A DNA stretch of 64,000 nucleotides, taken from Rhodothermales bacterium. GTDB lineage: Bacteria; Bacteroidota; Rhodothermia; Rhodothermales; VXPQ01. Below, in pieces: positions 18,801 to 28,046 of the stretch. Each line of letters begins with the position of its first letter. Positions within the stretch are counted from its first letter, which is position 1. The notes below the pieces were generated by a model. That model worked only from the letters and a program-made list of their open reading frames with translations. It had not been told where the DNA came from and did no database searches. The position numbers and the translations under genes are program-made. The stretch covers positions 62,001 through 126,000 of the forward strand of contig JAJDWX010000030.1 of assembly GCA_022825385.1 (NCBI GenBank), written 5' to 3'.

Positions 18801-18861
18801 TTTGGTTTAAGTTTAATTATGTAACTTGTCATACAACATACATGTTATGCGTCATAACATG
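18801..18861 (+). promoter_or_regulatory. Promoter with two adjacent palindromes upstream of the beta-helix/PL6 genes
   Basis: TTTG at 18801-18804 and TAACTTG at 18822-18828, 17 bp apart, resemble the Bacteroidota -33/-7 promoter. Overlapping it, 18818-18835 (TATGTAACTTGTCATACA) matches the proposed operator TGTATGACATGTCATACA at 14 of 18 positions. Just downstream, 18841-18861 is a second palindrome with 9-bp perfect arms CATGTTATG and CATAACATG around CGT. Two sites suggest tight or cooperative control of the downstream lyases. Confidence 0.6.
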
Positions 18862-18887
18862 CTGAGTGCAGGAAACGCGCTCCCGTC

Positions 18888-21299
18888 ATGAACGAAACCA
18901 TACGCGAACCCAACGCCATGAACCGACTTGCTACGCATTTCCGAACGCTTGCCGCCCTTTTCGCGCTTGCGCTATGGGCCTCTTCGCCCGCCCTCGCCCA
19001 GGTCGAAATCCAGGTTGCAGCAGGGCAAAACACGATTCTCGACGCGGTGGCCGCGGCGTCTCCCGGAGACATCCTTGTGCTCACTACCGACGGCGGGGCA
19101 TACCCCAACGACGACGAGATCAAGCCGGACATGCCTCTCACCATCATGGCCGCGCCCGGCCTGGCGAAGCGCCCCGTATTGACGAACAACGGGACCGACG
19201 GCACGAAGGACATTATCCGGCTATACAGCGACCTGACCCTTACAGGGCTGGAATTCGACGGGCTTAACGAAGCGAAATACGGCATCCGCACCGGCTCAGG
19301 ATCCGGGGACGCCGCCAACGTGAAGAATGGCTATGTGCTGAAAATCGAGAACTGCTATTTTCGCGATATCGTGAGCGGCAGCGACGGCAACGCCTTCCGC
19401 GCCTACGGCTCCACCTGGGCCGACTCTATCGTTGTGAAAAATAGTCTGTTCGAAAATATGGGCAAGGAAGGGGTCCGGGTACGCGACGAGGACAGCGACC
19501 GGCGCGGTTTCGGTTTCTACAACGTGAAGTATTTCGAGGTATCGCATTCCACCTTCTGGGATATCAAGAACGACGCCATCAGCGTCTACGGCGGCGACGA
19601 AGACCCCAACACGGACGGGCCTGAGGTGAAGATCGACCATGTTACGATTTACAACGCCGGACATTACGTCATCAACCTGAAAGACGTGGAAGACGCCGAG
19701 ATCACCAATTCAATCCTGGTGGGCAACTACGATCTGGTCAATGCAACCGGCAAGACCCTGGGAGCGCCCTGGCTCGTGACCGGCGCGCGCATCGCCTTCA
19801 CCGACACGCTCAATGTCAGCGACGACGGCCTCTGGACAGGTCCGGCCGAACGGGCGATGCCCACGGTCGAATCGCTTTACGCCGTCGATCCCATGTTCAC
19901 CGACGCAGCCAACGGGGACTTTACCCTGGCCAGCGCTTCGCCCGTCCTTGGCAAGGGCGAAGACGGTTCGAATCTGGGCGACATGCGCTGGTGGCCCGCC
20001 GGAGGCGGCGGCGGAGGAGGCGCCGTGCACAAGGTTGCCGCCGGACAGAATACGCTGCTGGACGCCGTAGGAGCCGCAGCGGCGGGCGACGTCATCGAAC
20101 TCACCACAAGCGGCGGGGAATACCTCAACGACAACAATATCAACATCGTGGCGCCGCTTACGATTCGGGCCGCGGCCGGCCTGGAAAAGAAGCCGGTCAT
20201 CAAAAACAACGAACCGGACGAGAGCACCCGCGTCGTCTTCGACATATTCGACGACTTCACCCTGCACGGCATAGAGATCGACGGGCAGGCCGGAACCGAT
20301 TTCAATGCGAAGTACCTGCTCCGCATCCGCAACAGCAGCGACATGGACGTGGTGGACGACATGAAACTGAAGGTGATCGACAGCTACCTGCATGACGTGG
20401 TGGTGGGCGGCGACGGCAATTTCCTCCGTCAATACGCAGAAACCCTTGCAGGCGAAGTCATTTTCGAGAATGTGGTGCTGAACAACAGCGGCAAGGAGGG
20501 CATCCGGATCAAGGACGAGTCGAGCGACCGCAAGGCGATGGGAATTCACAACGTCAAGGTCTTCAAGGTCCTGAATTCGACCATCGCGAATACGAAAGCG
20601 GACGGCATTTACGTGGATGGCGGCGACGAGGACGCAAATACGCCCGAACCGGCCTTCGAGGTGGATGGCCTGACGTGTTACAATTGCGGTTTCGGCAACG
20701 GACGCGCCATCTTTCCCCGCAACATCCTGAACGCCACGATAACCAACAGCATCCTTTCCCATAGCAATAAGGATACGGAAGGCTCGGTCCTGATCGAGGG
20801 CAACTCAAGCATCACCTATTCGAACTTGTTCGAAGTATCCCCCATCAAACTGTCCAGCGGGGCGACGATGTCGAATATAACCGAGGTTGACCCCATGTTC
20901 GCGGATCCGGCAAACCTCGACTTTACGCTTCCCGCCAACTCTCCCTTGTTGACGGCGAGCAGTACGGGAGGCGCGATTGGCGATCCGCAATGGTCCATGG
21001 GGACCACTTCGAGCGAAGAAGATATCGTTTTGCCCACACAGATAACGCTGGGGCAAAACTATCCGAACCCTTTCAATGGACAGACTACCATCCCGTACCG
21101 CATCGACGAGCCGGGACTGGCTACGCTGGAGGTGTACGATATGTTAGGTCGCCGGGTAATGAGCGTGGTGAGCGCGCACCATGCGGTGGGCGAATATGCC
21201 GCGGATATTTCGCTGGACGGCCATGCGACAGGCCTGTACGTCTACCGGCTTCGCGTGAACGACCAGGTCCAGCATCGTACGCTTACGTACTTGAAATAG
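18888..21299 (+). CDS. Tandem right-handed beta-helix protein with T9SS sorting domain
   Basis: An 803-residue secreted protein. After a signal peptide (ASSPALAQ) come two homologous parallel beta-helix domains, residues about 38-375 and 385-710, each opening VAAGQNT.LDAV and each containing GKEGVR or GKEGIR with a following D-rich turn; a WWPAGGGGGGG linker joins them. A T9SS tail begins QNYPNPFNGQTT. The fold is that of PL6/chondroitinase-B-like lyases and DUF4957/DUF5123 glycan-binding proteins; the PL6 catalytic Lys/Arg pattern seen in the next gene is not evident, so it may bind rather than cut alginate. An internal ATG at 18918 would also give a good signal peptide. Confidence 0.75.
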   Translation: MNETIREPNAMNRLATHFRTLAALFALALWASSPALAQVEIQVAAGQNTILDAVAAASPGDILVLTTDGGAYPNDDEIKPDMPLTIMAAPGLAKRPVLTNNGTDGTKDIIRLYSDLTLTGLEFDGLNEAKYGIRTGSGSGDAANVKNGYVLKIENCYFRDIVSGSDGNAFRAYGSTWADSIVVKNSLFENMGKEGVRVRDEDSDRRGFGFYNVKYFEVSHSTFWDIKNDAISVYGGDEDPNTDGPEVKIDHVTIYNAGHYVINLKDVEDAEITNSILVGNYDLVNATGKTLGAPWLVTGARIAFTDTLNVSDDGLWTGPAERAMPTVESLYAVDPMFTDAANGDFTLASASPVLGKGEDGSNLGDMRWWPAGGGGGGGAVHKVAAGQNTLLDAVGAAAAGDVIELTTSGGEYLNDNNINIVAPLTIRAAAGLEKKPVIKNNEPDESTRVVFDIFDDFTLHGIEIDGQAGTDFNAKYLLRIRNSSDMDVVDDMKLKVIDSYLHDVVVGGDGNFLRQYAETLAGEVIFENVVLNNSGKEGIRIKDESSDRKAMGIHNVKVFKVLNSTIANTKADGIYVDGGDEDANTPEPAFEVDGLTCYNCGFGNGRAIFPRNILNATITNSILSHSNKDTEGSVLIEGNSSITYSNLFEVSPIKLSSGATMSNITEVDPMFADPANLDFTLPANSPLLTASSTGGAIGDPQWSMGTTSSEEDIVLPTQITLGQNYPNPFNGQTTIPYRIDEPGLATLEVYDMLGRRVMSVVSAHHAVGEYAADISLDGHATGLYVYRLRVNDQVQHRTLTYLK

Positions 21300-21307
21300 G
21301 ATAAACC

Positions 21308-21339
21308 GGGGCAGGAAGCGAGCAGTCGTTTCCTGCCCC
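21308..21339 (+). promoter_or_regulatory. Intercistronic hairpin between beta-helix and PL6 genes
   Basis: GGGGCAGGAA and TTCCTGCCCC form a perfect 10-bp stem with a 12-nt loop. No T-tract follows, so it is not a standard intrinsic terminator. It starts 8 bp after the upstream stop and ends 8 bp before the TTG start of the lyase, so it may stabilise the upstream message or limit translation of the lyase. Confidence 0.6.
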
Positions 21340-21347
21340 AAACGCCC

Positions 21348-22763
21348 TTGCAGACACTGTCCATCTTCCGGTTGGGCTGCCTGGCCGCCACGGCGGCTTT
21401 CGCCGCGCTGTCGTGGACGCCCGAAACGTTCGCTCAGCAAGAACGGTATGTCCGAACCCCGGCGGAGCTTGCCCGCGCCATCTCGAATTCGGATCCGGGG
21501 GACGCCATTGTCATGGCGAACGGCGTGTGGACGGATACGAACATTGCTTTCTACGCCCAGGGCGCTGCGGGAGACACGATCACGTTACGCGCGGAAACCC
21601 CGGGCAAGGTCATTCTGACAGGAACGTCCAGGCTCCGTATTGGAGGAAGTTACCTGAAAGTAGAGGGATTGTGGTTCCACCAGGGCGCGCTGCAAGACGG
21701 GCATGTGATCGCCTTCCGGACGAACCAGGACCGACCGGCGCATCACAGCCGCCTTACCCAGTGCGCCGTCACAGCGTACAACCCGCCCAACTGGCTAACC
21801 GGCTACAAGTGGGTCTCCGTCTACGGCACGCATAATCGCGTGGACCATAATTATTTCGCCGGGAAAACACACGACGCCGCCACCCTCGTCGTATGGCTCG
21901 AAGATCCGCCGGATCACAAGCCGAACCACCACCGCATAGATCATAATCATTTCGGGCCTCGCCCCCCGCTCGGCAAAAACGGAGGGGAAACCATTCGCAT
22001 AGGCACAAGCCACCGCTCGATGCAGGACTCGCGCACGGTCGTCGAATACAATCTGTTCGAGCGAGCCAGTGGAGAGCACGAAATCATTTCCAACAAATCC
22101 GGAGAAAACATCTACCGTCGCAACACATTTCTCGAATCCGAGGGGACGCTTACGCTGCGCCACGGCAACCGGGCCGTGGTGAAGCAGAACTTTTTTCTTG
22201 GAAACGGCCGCGACGGCACCGGCGGCGTACGAATCATCGGAGAGGACCACCTTGTCCAGGATAATTATTTCGCAGGCTTGCGGGGAGATTCCTCTCGGGC
22301 CGCGCTCCCGATCATGAACGGCGTGCCCGATTCGCCGCTGAATCGATATTTCCAGGTCAAGAACGCCCGCATCGCGGGCAATACGTTCGTAGATACCCGC
22401 GTTACGATTTTGTACGGCATGGGAATGGACCAGGAAAAGTCCCTCCCGCCGCAAGGCGTTTCCTTTACGGACAATATCGTATACGCAGACAGCCCCGTCC
22501 CGGTGATCTTTGCCAGGGTATCTCCTCAAAACATAACATGGCGCGGCAATGTGTTCTACGGTTCCGATCCCGGCATGCCCCTGCCCCAGGGCATACAATG
22601 GGAAAATCCGAAGCTCCTCGCTGGGAAAGACGGCCTCTGGCGACCCGATCCCGCGGGCCCGGCGGCAGGCAAGGGCGCTACGCTTGCGCGCGGGCCGCTG
22701 ACGCCGGCCGACGTGGGGCCCGCATGGTTCTCCCTTGCCTCCCGCGCCGCATACGTACATTGA
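21348..22763 (+). CDS. PL6-family alginate lyase (chondroitinase-B-like)
   Basis: A 471-residue secreted beta-helix lyase with the classic PL6 segments: GGETIRIGTS, HEIISNKSGENIYR containing the catalytic-type lysine, and GTLTLRHGNR containing the arginine, followed by GGVRIIGEDH. PL6 enzymes cut alginate by beta-elimination, leaving 4,5-unsaturated uronate ends. A signal peptide ends TPETFAQ. No T9SS tail, unlike its upstream neighbours, so it may be periplasmic. No ATG exists nearby; the TTG at 21348 is the most plausible start. Last gene of the plus-strand block, ending convergent to the GntR regulator. Confidence 0.9.
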   Translation: MQTLSIFRLGCLAATAAFAALSWTPETFAQQERYVRTPAELARAISNSDPGDAIVMANGVWTDTNIAFYAQGAAGDTITLRAETPGKVILTGTSRLRIGGSYLKVEGLWFHQGALQDGHVIAFRTNQDRPAHHSRLTQCAVTAYNPPNWLTGYKWVSVYGTHNRVDHNYFAGKTHDAATLVVWLEDPPDHKPNHHRIDHNHFGPRPPLGKNGGETIRIGTSHRSMQDSRTVVEYNLFERASGEHEIISNKSGENIYRRNTFLESEGTLTLRHGNRAVVKQNFFLGNGRDGTGGVRIIGEDHLVQDNYFAGLRGDSSRAALPIMNGVPDSPLNRYFQVKNARIAGNTFVDTRVTILYGMGMDQEKSLPPQGVSFTDNIVYADSPVPVIFARVSPQNITWRGNVFYGSDPGMPLPQGIQWENPKLLAGKDGLWRPDPAGPAAGKGATLARGPLTPADVGPAWFSLASRAAYVH

Positions 22764-22846
22764 GGCTATTCTCCGGTCCAGGCAGCGTGGCCGCGGATCG
22801 AAAACAAACGGGGCCCCTTGGGCTATACGCAATCCTGGGGCGAAAG

Positions 22847-23620
22847 TTACGGCGCGCTGACTACCAGCGGTTCTTCCTGCGGCGCGGCAGCGACGTCGGC
22901 GGCCTCAACCTCCATGACCTGCCGGACATGATCTTCCGACACGTCCAGATGCCGCGCCATGCAAAGGCGGGCCTCCTCGGCGACGCCGTCCGCAATCGCT
23001 TGCAAAATCTTTCCGTGCCACGCGATGGCCGATTCCCTCGCATCCATAACCACCTGATGAACGGATGTCTTGATCCGGGGCATCAGGGTGTGAATGGGCT
23101 GAACGAGCAACGGGACCACGGGATTGCCGGACGCCTCGGCGATATGCAGGTGAAAAGCCATATCCAGCGCGGTAAGGTCGCCGCTCCCGCTCCGGCAATC
23201 TTGTAATTCCCGGAAATCCTGCTCCAGCCGGTCAAGGTCTTCGCTTGTACGGTGCAGGGCCGCCTCGGCGGCGATGGCAGGTTCGATAATCTGGCGAGCG
23301 CGAATCACGTTCAACCAATACAGCGGGCCCAGTTTCTGGTGAAGATACAATTCCAGGGGGGTCGTCACCGTTTCGGTCGTGAGCTCGCTCACAAAAATCC
23401 CGCGGCCTTTTTCGATCCGAAGCAGGCCCCTGCCGCTAAGCATGCGAAGCGCTTCGCGAAGAACGGTCCTGCTCACCCCAAACTGTTCGCATAACTGGAA
23501 CTCGGGCGGCATTCTCATGCCTGGAGCCAATTGCCCCTGCCGGATTGAATCTTCGACAGCTCGCTCTACGGCATGGCTCAATAGCTGACTTTTTCCAACA
23601 GGCTTGAAGGGCTTCTGCAT
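22847..23620 (-). CDS. GntR-family transcriptional regulator, FadR/FCD subfamily
   Basis: A 257-residue regulator. An N-terminal winged helix (residues about 10-75; FGVSRTVLREALRMLSGRGL is the recognition region) precedes an all-helical FCD ligand domain with the metal-binding DMAFHLHIAEASGN. Members sense sugar acids and repress uronate genes. It lies at the centre of the alginate locus, so it likely responds to an alginate breakdown product and binds the palindromes at 8497, 18818, 28029 and 30383. A GTG at 23659 would add 13 residues; I prefer the ATG at 23620. Confidence 0.88.
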   Translation of the reverse strand: MQKPFKPVGKSQLLSHAVERAVEDSIRQGQLAPGMRMPPEFQLCEQFGVSRTVLREALRMLSGRGLLRIEKGRGIFVSELTTETVTTPLELYLHQKLGPLYWLNVIRARQIIEPAIAAEAALHRTSEDLDRLEQDFRELQDCRSGSGDLTALDMAFHLHIAEASGNPVVPLLVQPIHTLMPRIKTSVHQVVMDARESAIAWHGKILQAIADGVAEEARLCMARHLDVSEDHVRQVMEVEAADVAAAPQEEPLVVSAP

Positions 23621-23788
23621 CGATAAGCGATCTTGGGGGAATAATCTATTCTTGGACACGTTGCGCGCCGCCTTGTTTCGTTGGAAGAAAATCTGCCGAA
23701 CGCCCCAAGCCTGAAAGCGCCCGGATACGACCCTCCTCCCTGCATGGCTTTGCTGCCGCTGCCCTCCGCGGATCTAAGCAGCGCATCC

Positions 23789-25081
23789 CTAAAGCCCGAA
23801 TACCCTCGGCAAGAACAGGGTAATTTCCGGAACAAAGGTGATGACAAGCAGGGCAAGCAACATGGCCGCATACAACGGCAGCAACGGCCGAACCACATCC
23901 GTCACCGGCACTTTTGCGATACCCGCTCCTGCAAAAAGCACCGTCCCGACCGGCGGGGTGCAAAGGCCAATACACAGGTTAAAGACCATCAGAATGCCGA
24001 AATGCAAGGGGTCGATCCCCAGCGTAACGACAATAGGCAAAAAGATGGGCGTAAAAATCAGGATTGCCGGGGTCATGTCCATGAACGTCCCCACTGCAAG
24101 CAATAATACATTAATGACGAGCAGAAGGACAATCTTGTTGTCGCTTAACGCAATGAGGGCATTGGCGGCGTCTTGCGGAATGTTTTCGAACGAAAGCACC
24201 CAGGACAGCGCCAGCGAAGTACCTATAAGCAGCATCACGACGGCGGTCGTCACAACGGAGTTGAGCAAAATAGCGGGCAACGCCCGGGGGCGTACTTCGC
24301 GATAGAGCAAAACGAGCAGCAGCGCGTACAGAACCGCAATGGCGGCGGCCTCCGTGGCTGTGAAAATACCCGCCACAATACCCCCGATGACCACCACGAT
24401 AAGCGTCAAACTGGGCAAGGCGTCCACAAAACGCTTGAATACTTCCCGGACGGGAACGCGTTCGTCCTTTCCGAATCCTTTACGATAGGCTACGATGGCC
24501 GCCACCGCCATGAGCATGCCCCCAAGCAGCAGGCCGGGTAAATATCCGGCGACGAACAAGGCCGCCACGGAAACGCCGCCGCTGGCCAGCGAATAAACGA
24601 TCAGCACATTGCTTGGCGGGATAATGAGTCCCGTCGTGGCCGACGAAACATTTACGGCCGTACTAAAACTCGGCGCATACCCGTTTTCGACCATCTTCGG
24701 GTGCATAACCGAGCCGATCGCGGCGGCGGCGGCTATGCCCGAACCCGAAATAGCGCCAAAAAGCATGCATGCAATAATATTCACGAAAGCCAGGCCGCCT
24801 GGAAGCGCGCCAACAAGCGCCCGCGCAAAAGCGATAAGGCGGCGAGCAATCCCGCCGCGCCCCATGAGGTTGCCCGCCAGTATAAAGAAAGGAATCGCCA
24901 GCAAGGTAAAACTGTCGAGCCCGGTAGCGATCCGCTGGGCCGTCGTGCTTGCCGCAGGCGTAAAATCAACGGTGACCAGCATCGTGAGCAACGTCGCCAT
25001 GCCGATGGAGTAGGCCACAGGCACGTCCAGCAGAAGCAGCGCCAGAAAAACAACGACCAGTATGACGATAGCGAAACTCAT
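23789..25081 (-). CDS. TRAP transporter large membrane subunit (DctM-type)
   Basis: A 430-residue inner-membrane protein with about a dozen hydrophobic segments and the DctM signatures AGNLMGRGGIARRLI and GLIIPPSNVLIVYS. With DctQ it forms the sodium-coupled channel that takes substrate from the DctP binding protein. In this context the cargo is probably unsaturated uronate or DEH made by the lyases. Encoded 62 bp after dctQ. Confidence 0.93.
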   Translation of the reverse strand: MSFAIVILVVVFLALLLLDVPVAYSIGMATLLTMLVTVDFTPAASTTAQRIATGLDSFTLLAIPFFILAGNLMGRGGIARRLIAFARALVGALPGGLAFVNIIACMLFGAISGSGIAAAAAIGSVMHPKMVENGYAPSFSTAVNVSSATTGLIIPPSNVLIVYSLASGGVSVAALFVAGYLPGLLLGGMLMAVAAIVAYRKGFGKDERVPVREVFKRFVDALPSLTLIVVVIGGIVAGIFTATEAAAIAVLYALLLVLLYREVRPRALPAILLNSVVTTAVVMLLIGTSLALSWVLSFENIPQDAANALIALSDNKIVLLLVINVLLLAVGTFMDMTPAILIFTPIFLPIVVTLGIDPLHFGILMVFNLCIGLCTPPVGTVLFAGAGIAKVPVTDVVRPLLPLYAAMLLALLVITFVPEITLFLPRVFGL

Positions 25082-25143
25082 GTTGTCAGGATTTCAAGCG
25101 CATGGCCGACATGAAACAGGGCAGGTTGCAATACGCATCGCGA

Positions 25144-25665
25144 TCAGGCAACGGGCTGGGGGCAAGACGCTTCTTCGTCGCTCGCCTCCCCGCTTTTTTC
25201 TCCCTGAATCTCGCGCAGCGCGACGACGGAATAGTATAGGGTGATCAGTCCGCTGAGCGGAAGCACCGTATACACATATCCTATGGGAAACTGAAAAGCC
25301 GCCGAAAGCTGATTCAGGTCAAGCGTAACGTAGACAAGCCACCCGCCGCCGAAAATCAATCCGACCAGCGAAAAAACGATAATCGTTCCGTACGCGAACC
25401 GTTGCGCGGCGCGCCGACGCCGACGACGAAAACGCCGCACCAGAATATCGATGCCGAGATGCGCCTGCAGCCGAAGCGCATAGGCCGCGCCCAGCAGGCT
25501 AATCCAGATCAACAGGTAACTCGCCAGTTCTTCGGTGTACGAACTGGGACTGTTAAGCAGGTATCGCGTCGCCACTTGCCACGAAACAGTCGCGACCATG
25601 GCGACCATCAGGGCGACGAGGAACCAGGACAGAATGGCGTCGACGATGCGGGTTAATTTTTGCAT
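25144..25665 (-). CDS. TRAP transporter small membrane subunit (DctQ-type)
   Basis: A 173-residue protein with four transmembrane segments, the normal size and shape of DctQ. It stabilises the large subunit. Conserved-looking features: early SYTEELASYLLIWISLLGAAY and the following amphipathic AHLGIDIL. Follows dctP with a 7-bp gap. An Arg-rich cytoplasmic loop (RRFRRRRRRAAQR) sits near the middle. Confidence 0.88.
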   Translation of the reverse strand: MQKLTRIVDAILSWFLVALMVAMVATVSWQVATRYLLNSPSSYTEELASYLLIWISLLGAAYALRLQAHLGIDILVRRFRRRRRRAAQRFAYGTIIVFSLVGLIFGGGWLVYVTLDLNQLSAAFQFPIGYVYTVLPLSGLITLYYSVVALREIQGEKSGEASDEEASCPQPVA

Positions 25666-25672
25666 ACGCTCT

Positions 25673-26728
25673 TCAAGGCAACGTTTGCGTTTCGTCTACG
25701 GCGTCCGGCGGCGGCGGGGACAGCGCATGAATCCGTTCGACCCATGCGCCCAACGCTGTGCCGCGAATCGATTCGTACAGGGGGCGAACCGCTTCCTGAA
25801 AGGGATCTTTGTCCGGCCGAACCACCGTTACGCCGGCCTCTTCGACGGCGCGCAACGCCGCCTCGGTGGCTTCCCGCCAACGTTCCCGCTGATACGCGAC
25901 AGACTCCGCTACGGCCTGCTCCACCCAGCCTTGCTGCCGATCCGTAAGTTTGTTCCAGGCGCGCGTTCCGATGAGCAAAACATCCGGCGGCGCAGCATGT
26001 TCGTCAAGAGTATAATAACGCGCCTGTTCGTAATGCCGGGACCCATAAAAATTGGGAGGATTATTTTCCGCGCCGTCCACGACCCCCTGCTGAAGCGCAG
26101 TGTACAGTTCCCCATAGGCCATGGGCGTGGCGTTCGCTCCAAGCATATTGATCGTCTGGATCGAAAGATTGCTTCGCATCACGCGAATTTTTAGCCCGGC
26201 CAGGTCGTCGGGCGATTCGACACGACGATCATGGATGTAAAAACTTCTGAAACCGGCGTCGTAATAGCACAGGCCGCGAATGCGGTACGGCTCGCCTTGC
26301 AACAAAATGGCTCGCCCCGCTTCGCCCTCAAGAATTTCCCAAAGATGCGCCTCGTCGCGAAACAAGTAAGGCAAACTGTACACCCCCATCGCCGGCACGA
26401 AATTCTCTATCACGCTCGACGCCACTTTGGCCATATCAAGCGTACCGAGCTGCAGCAATTCAACCGACTCGCGCTCGTTGCCCAACTGACCGCTCGGATA
26501 TATTTTCACCCGCATGGCGCCATCGGACAACGCATGGAGACGATCCCCCATATAGGCCATCCCCTGGTGCACAGGATGCGTCGCATCGAGGATATGCGCC
26601 AAACGCAGTTCGACAACATCCTGCCGTTCGCGGCAACCGGTCCCGAAAAGCAACAAAAAAACCGCCATCCCGAAAATCTTCAGGGAAGCCGCGTATCCGG
26701 GATATATGTTCTTCGACCGGCGAGCCAT
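25673..26728 (-). CDS. TRAP transporter substrate-binding lipoprotein (DctP-type)
   Basis: A 351-residue extracytoplasmic binding protein. The N-terminus has a lipobox (FLLLFGTGC), so it is probably membrane-anchored. The DctP core shows the substrate arginine region LKIRVMRSNLSIQTINMLGA and the motif QQGVVDGAENNPPNFYGS. TRAP binding proteins commonly carry carboxylated sugars. The frame extends upstream through the cupin gene, but the ATG at 26728 gives the lipoprotein signal and avoids the overlap. Confidence 0.92.
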   Translation of the reverse strand: MARRSKNIYPGYAASLKIFGMAVFLLLFGTGCRERQDVVELRLAHILDATHPVHQGMAYMGDRLHALSDGAMRVKIYPSGQLGNERESVELLQLGTLDMAKVASSVIENFVPAMGVYSLPYLFRDEAHLWEILEGEAGRAILLQGEPYRIRGLCYYDAGFRSFYIHDRRVESPDDLAGLKIRVMRSNLSIQTINMLGANATPMAYGELYTALQQGVVDGAENNPPNFYGSRHYEQARYYTLDEHAAPPDVLLIGTRAWNKLTDRQQGWVEQAVAESVAYQRERWREATEAALRAVEEAGVTVVRPDKDPFQEAVRPLYESIRGTALGAWVERIHALSPPPPDAVDETQTLP

Positions 26729-26825
26729 GCAGCGCGGCGACGCTCCTTGCGCCGTTATATCTGTTGGTTGGTAAAGCATCAAGGCAACGCGACGGGGAAC
26801 CGGGACCATGTTGCGTCCATGGCGT

Positions 26826-27185
26826 CTACGTCCCTTCGAGAAAGCTTTCGCGAGCAGGCGCAAACACGTCGATCAGGCATCCCGCTTCGAGGGCCAACGC
26901 GCCGTGCCGAACGTCGGGCGGAATAAAAAAGCAGTCTCCTTTTGCGAGTACTTGCTTTTTCCCTCCTATTTCGACTTCAAAAGAACCCGATTCGACATAG
27001 GAAACCTGACGGTGAGGATGGTTATGCAGCATCCCCACGGCGCCCTGCTCGAAACGCACCCGAACGAGCATGAGCTGATCGTCGTACCCCAGAATTTGCC
27101 GGGTAATGCCTTTATCCGGAGATTCCCACGCCACATCAGCGCTTTCTATGAAGCAACGAGTGGACGGCGCGTTCGAATCTGTCAT
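26826..27185 (-). CDS. kdgF: KdgF-like cupin, uronate ring-opening enzyme
   Basis: A 119-residue single-domain cupin. Metal-binding motif 1 is HNHPHRQVSYVESG and motif 2 is GDCFFIPPDVRHGA. KdgF proteins speed conversion of 4,5-unsaturated monouronates, from pectin or alginate, into the linear ketoacid (DEH for alginate). Its place between the TRAP genes and the SDR reductase supports this. I start at the ATG 27185 rather than 27230, because residues before it are not cupin-like. Confidence 0.8.
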   Translation of the reverse strand: MTDSNAPSTRCFIESADVAWESPDKGITRQILGYDDQLMLVRVRFEQGAVGMLHNHPHRQVSYVESGSFEVEIGGKKQVLAKGDCFFIPPDVRHGALALEAGCLIDVFAPARESFLEGT

Positions 27186-27251
27186 GTGAAAAGGGTTTGT
27201 ATGCGCGTTGAAAGAACCAACGATCCGCAAGCGTACTTTCGGGGAGCGCGG

Positions 27252-28010
27252 TCAGGTAAAATACAGCCCGCCATTGATCTCCACCGATTCGCCGTTGATA
27301 TACGCAGAGGCCTCGGAGGCCAGGAAAACGACGGCGTTGGCCACGTCCGCCGATTCGCCTTCGCGCCCCGCAGCCGTTTTGCCCGCCACGTTTTTACGAA
27401 CCGCATCGGGGGTAAACGTATCGTGAAACGTGGTGTTGATAAGTCCCGGCGAAACACAGTTGACCCTGACGCCGCGGGGACTCAATTCCTTGGCCAGTCC
27501 CCGGGTCATCGTAAGCACGGCCCCCTTCGATGCAGCGTAGGCGACCGACCCGCCGCCACCGCCGTCTCGCGCAGCCAGCGACGACAGGTTGACAATAACG
27601 CCCCCATCCGCCATACGGGGCAAGATGGCCCGCGTCGCCAGAAAAACGCTCTTCAGGTTTACGGCCATTACCGCGTCCCAGAACGCTTCGTCCATTTCGG
27701 CCACCTTTTTCCGGGCAAGCAATCCCCCTGCATTATTAACCAGAATGTGAATGGGGTCTCCGAGGGCGCCGGCGGTCTCTGCGACAAGGCGTTCGACCTC
27801 GGCGGCCCGGGTAACATCCGCCTGGATAGCCACGGCCCGACCGCCCCGCTCCACGATGGCTGCAACGGTAGCCTCCGCTTCCTTTGCGCTGGATCGATAA
27901 TTGACCGCGACGGCAACGCCGCTTTCGGCAAGTTTCCGGGCGATCGCCTGGCCTATATCGCGGCCGCCGCCCGTTACAAGGGCTACTTTGCCCTTCAGAT
28001 CATCGTACAT
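27252..28010 (-). CDS. Short-chain dehydrogenase/reductase, probable DEH (uronate ketoacid) reductase
   Basis: A 252-residue SDR with the cofactor motif TGGGRDIG near residue 14, NNAGG, and the catalytic S...YAASK. In alginate pathways an SDR of this type reduces DEH to 2-keto-3-deoxygluconate, using NADH or NADPH. It has a strong Shine-Dalgarno (AAAGGAGGT) 6 bp before the ATG and a perfect ATGACATGTCAT palindrome 22 bp upstream. First gene of the minus-strand SDR-KdgF-TRAP operon. Confidence 0.85.
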   Translation of the reverse strand: MYDDLKGKVALVTGGGRDIGQAIARKLAESGVAVAVNYRSSAKEAEATVAAIVERGGRAVAIQADVTRAAEVERLVAETAGALGDPIHILVNNAGGLLARKKVAEMDEAFWDAVMAVNLKSVFLATRAILPRMADGGVIVNLSSLAARDGGGGGSVAYAASKGAVLTMTRGLAKELSPRGVRVNCVSPGLINTTFHDTFTPDAVRKNVAGKTAAGREGESADVANAVVFLASEASAYINGESVEINGGLYFT

Positions 28011-28028
28011 GAAAGACCTCCTTTCTTA

Positions 28029-28046
28029 TCCATGACATGTCATAGC
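28029..28046 (-). promoter_or_regulatory. Putative GntR operator upstream of the SDR/KdgF/TRAP operon
   Basis: TCCATGACATGTCATAGC contains the perfect 12-bp palindrome ATGACATGTCAT and matches the proposed 18-bp consensus at 14 positions. It lies 19 bp upstream of the SDR start codon, close enough to block transcription or the first rounds of initiation. Confidence 0.65.

Noticed and set aside
22764..22846. Bidirectional terminator between the PL6 and GntR genes
   Set aside because: The 83-bp convergent gap has short G/C palindromes but no clean stem with a T-tract on either strand.
23621..23659. GTG start extension of the GntR gene
   Set aside because: Adds 13 residues with no similarity to the family N-terminus and no better ribosome-binding site.
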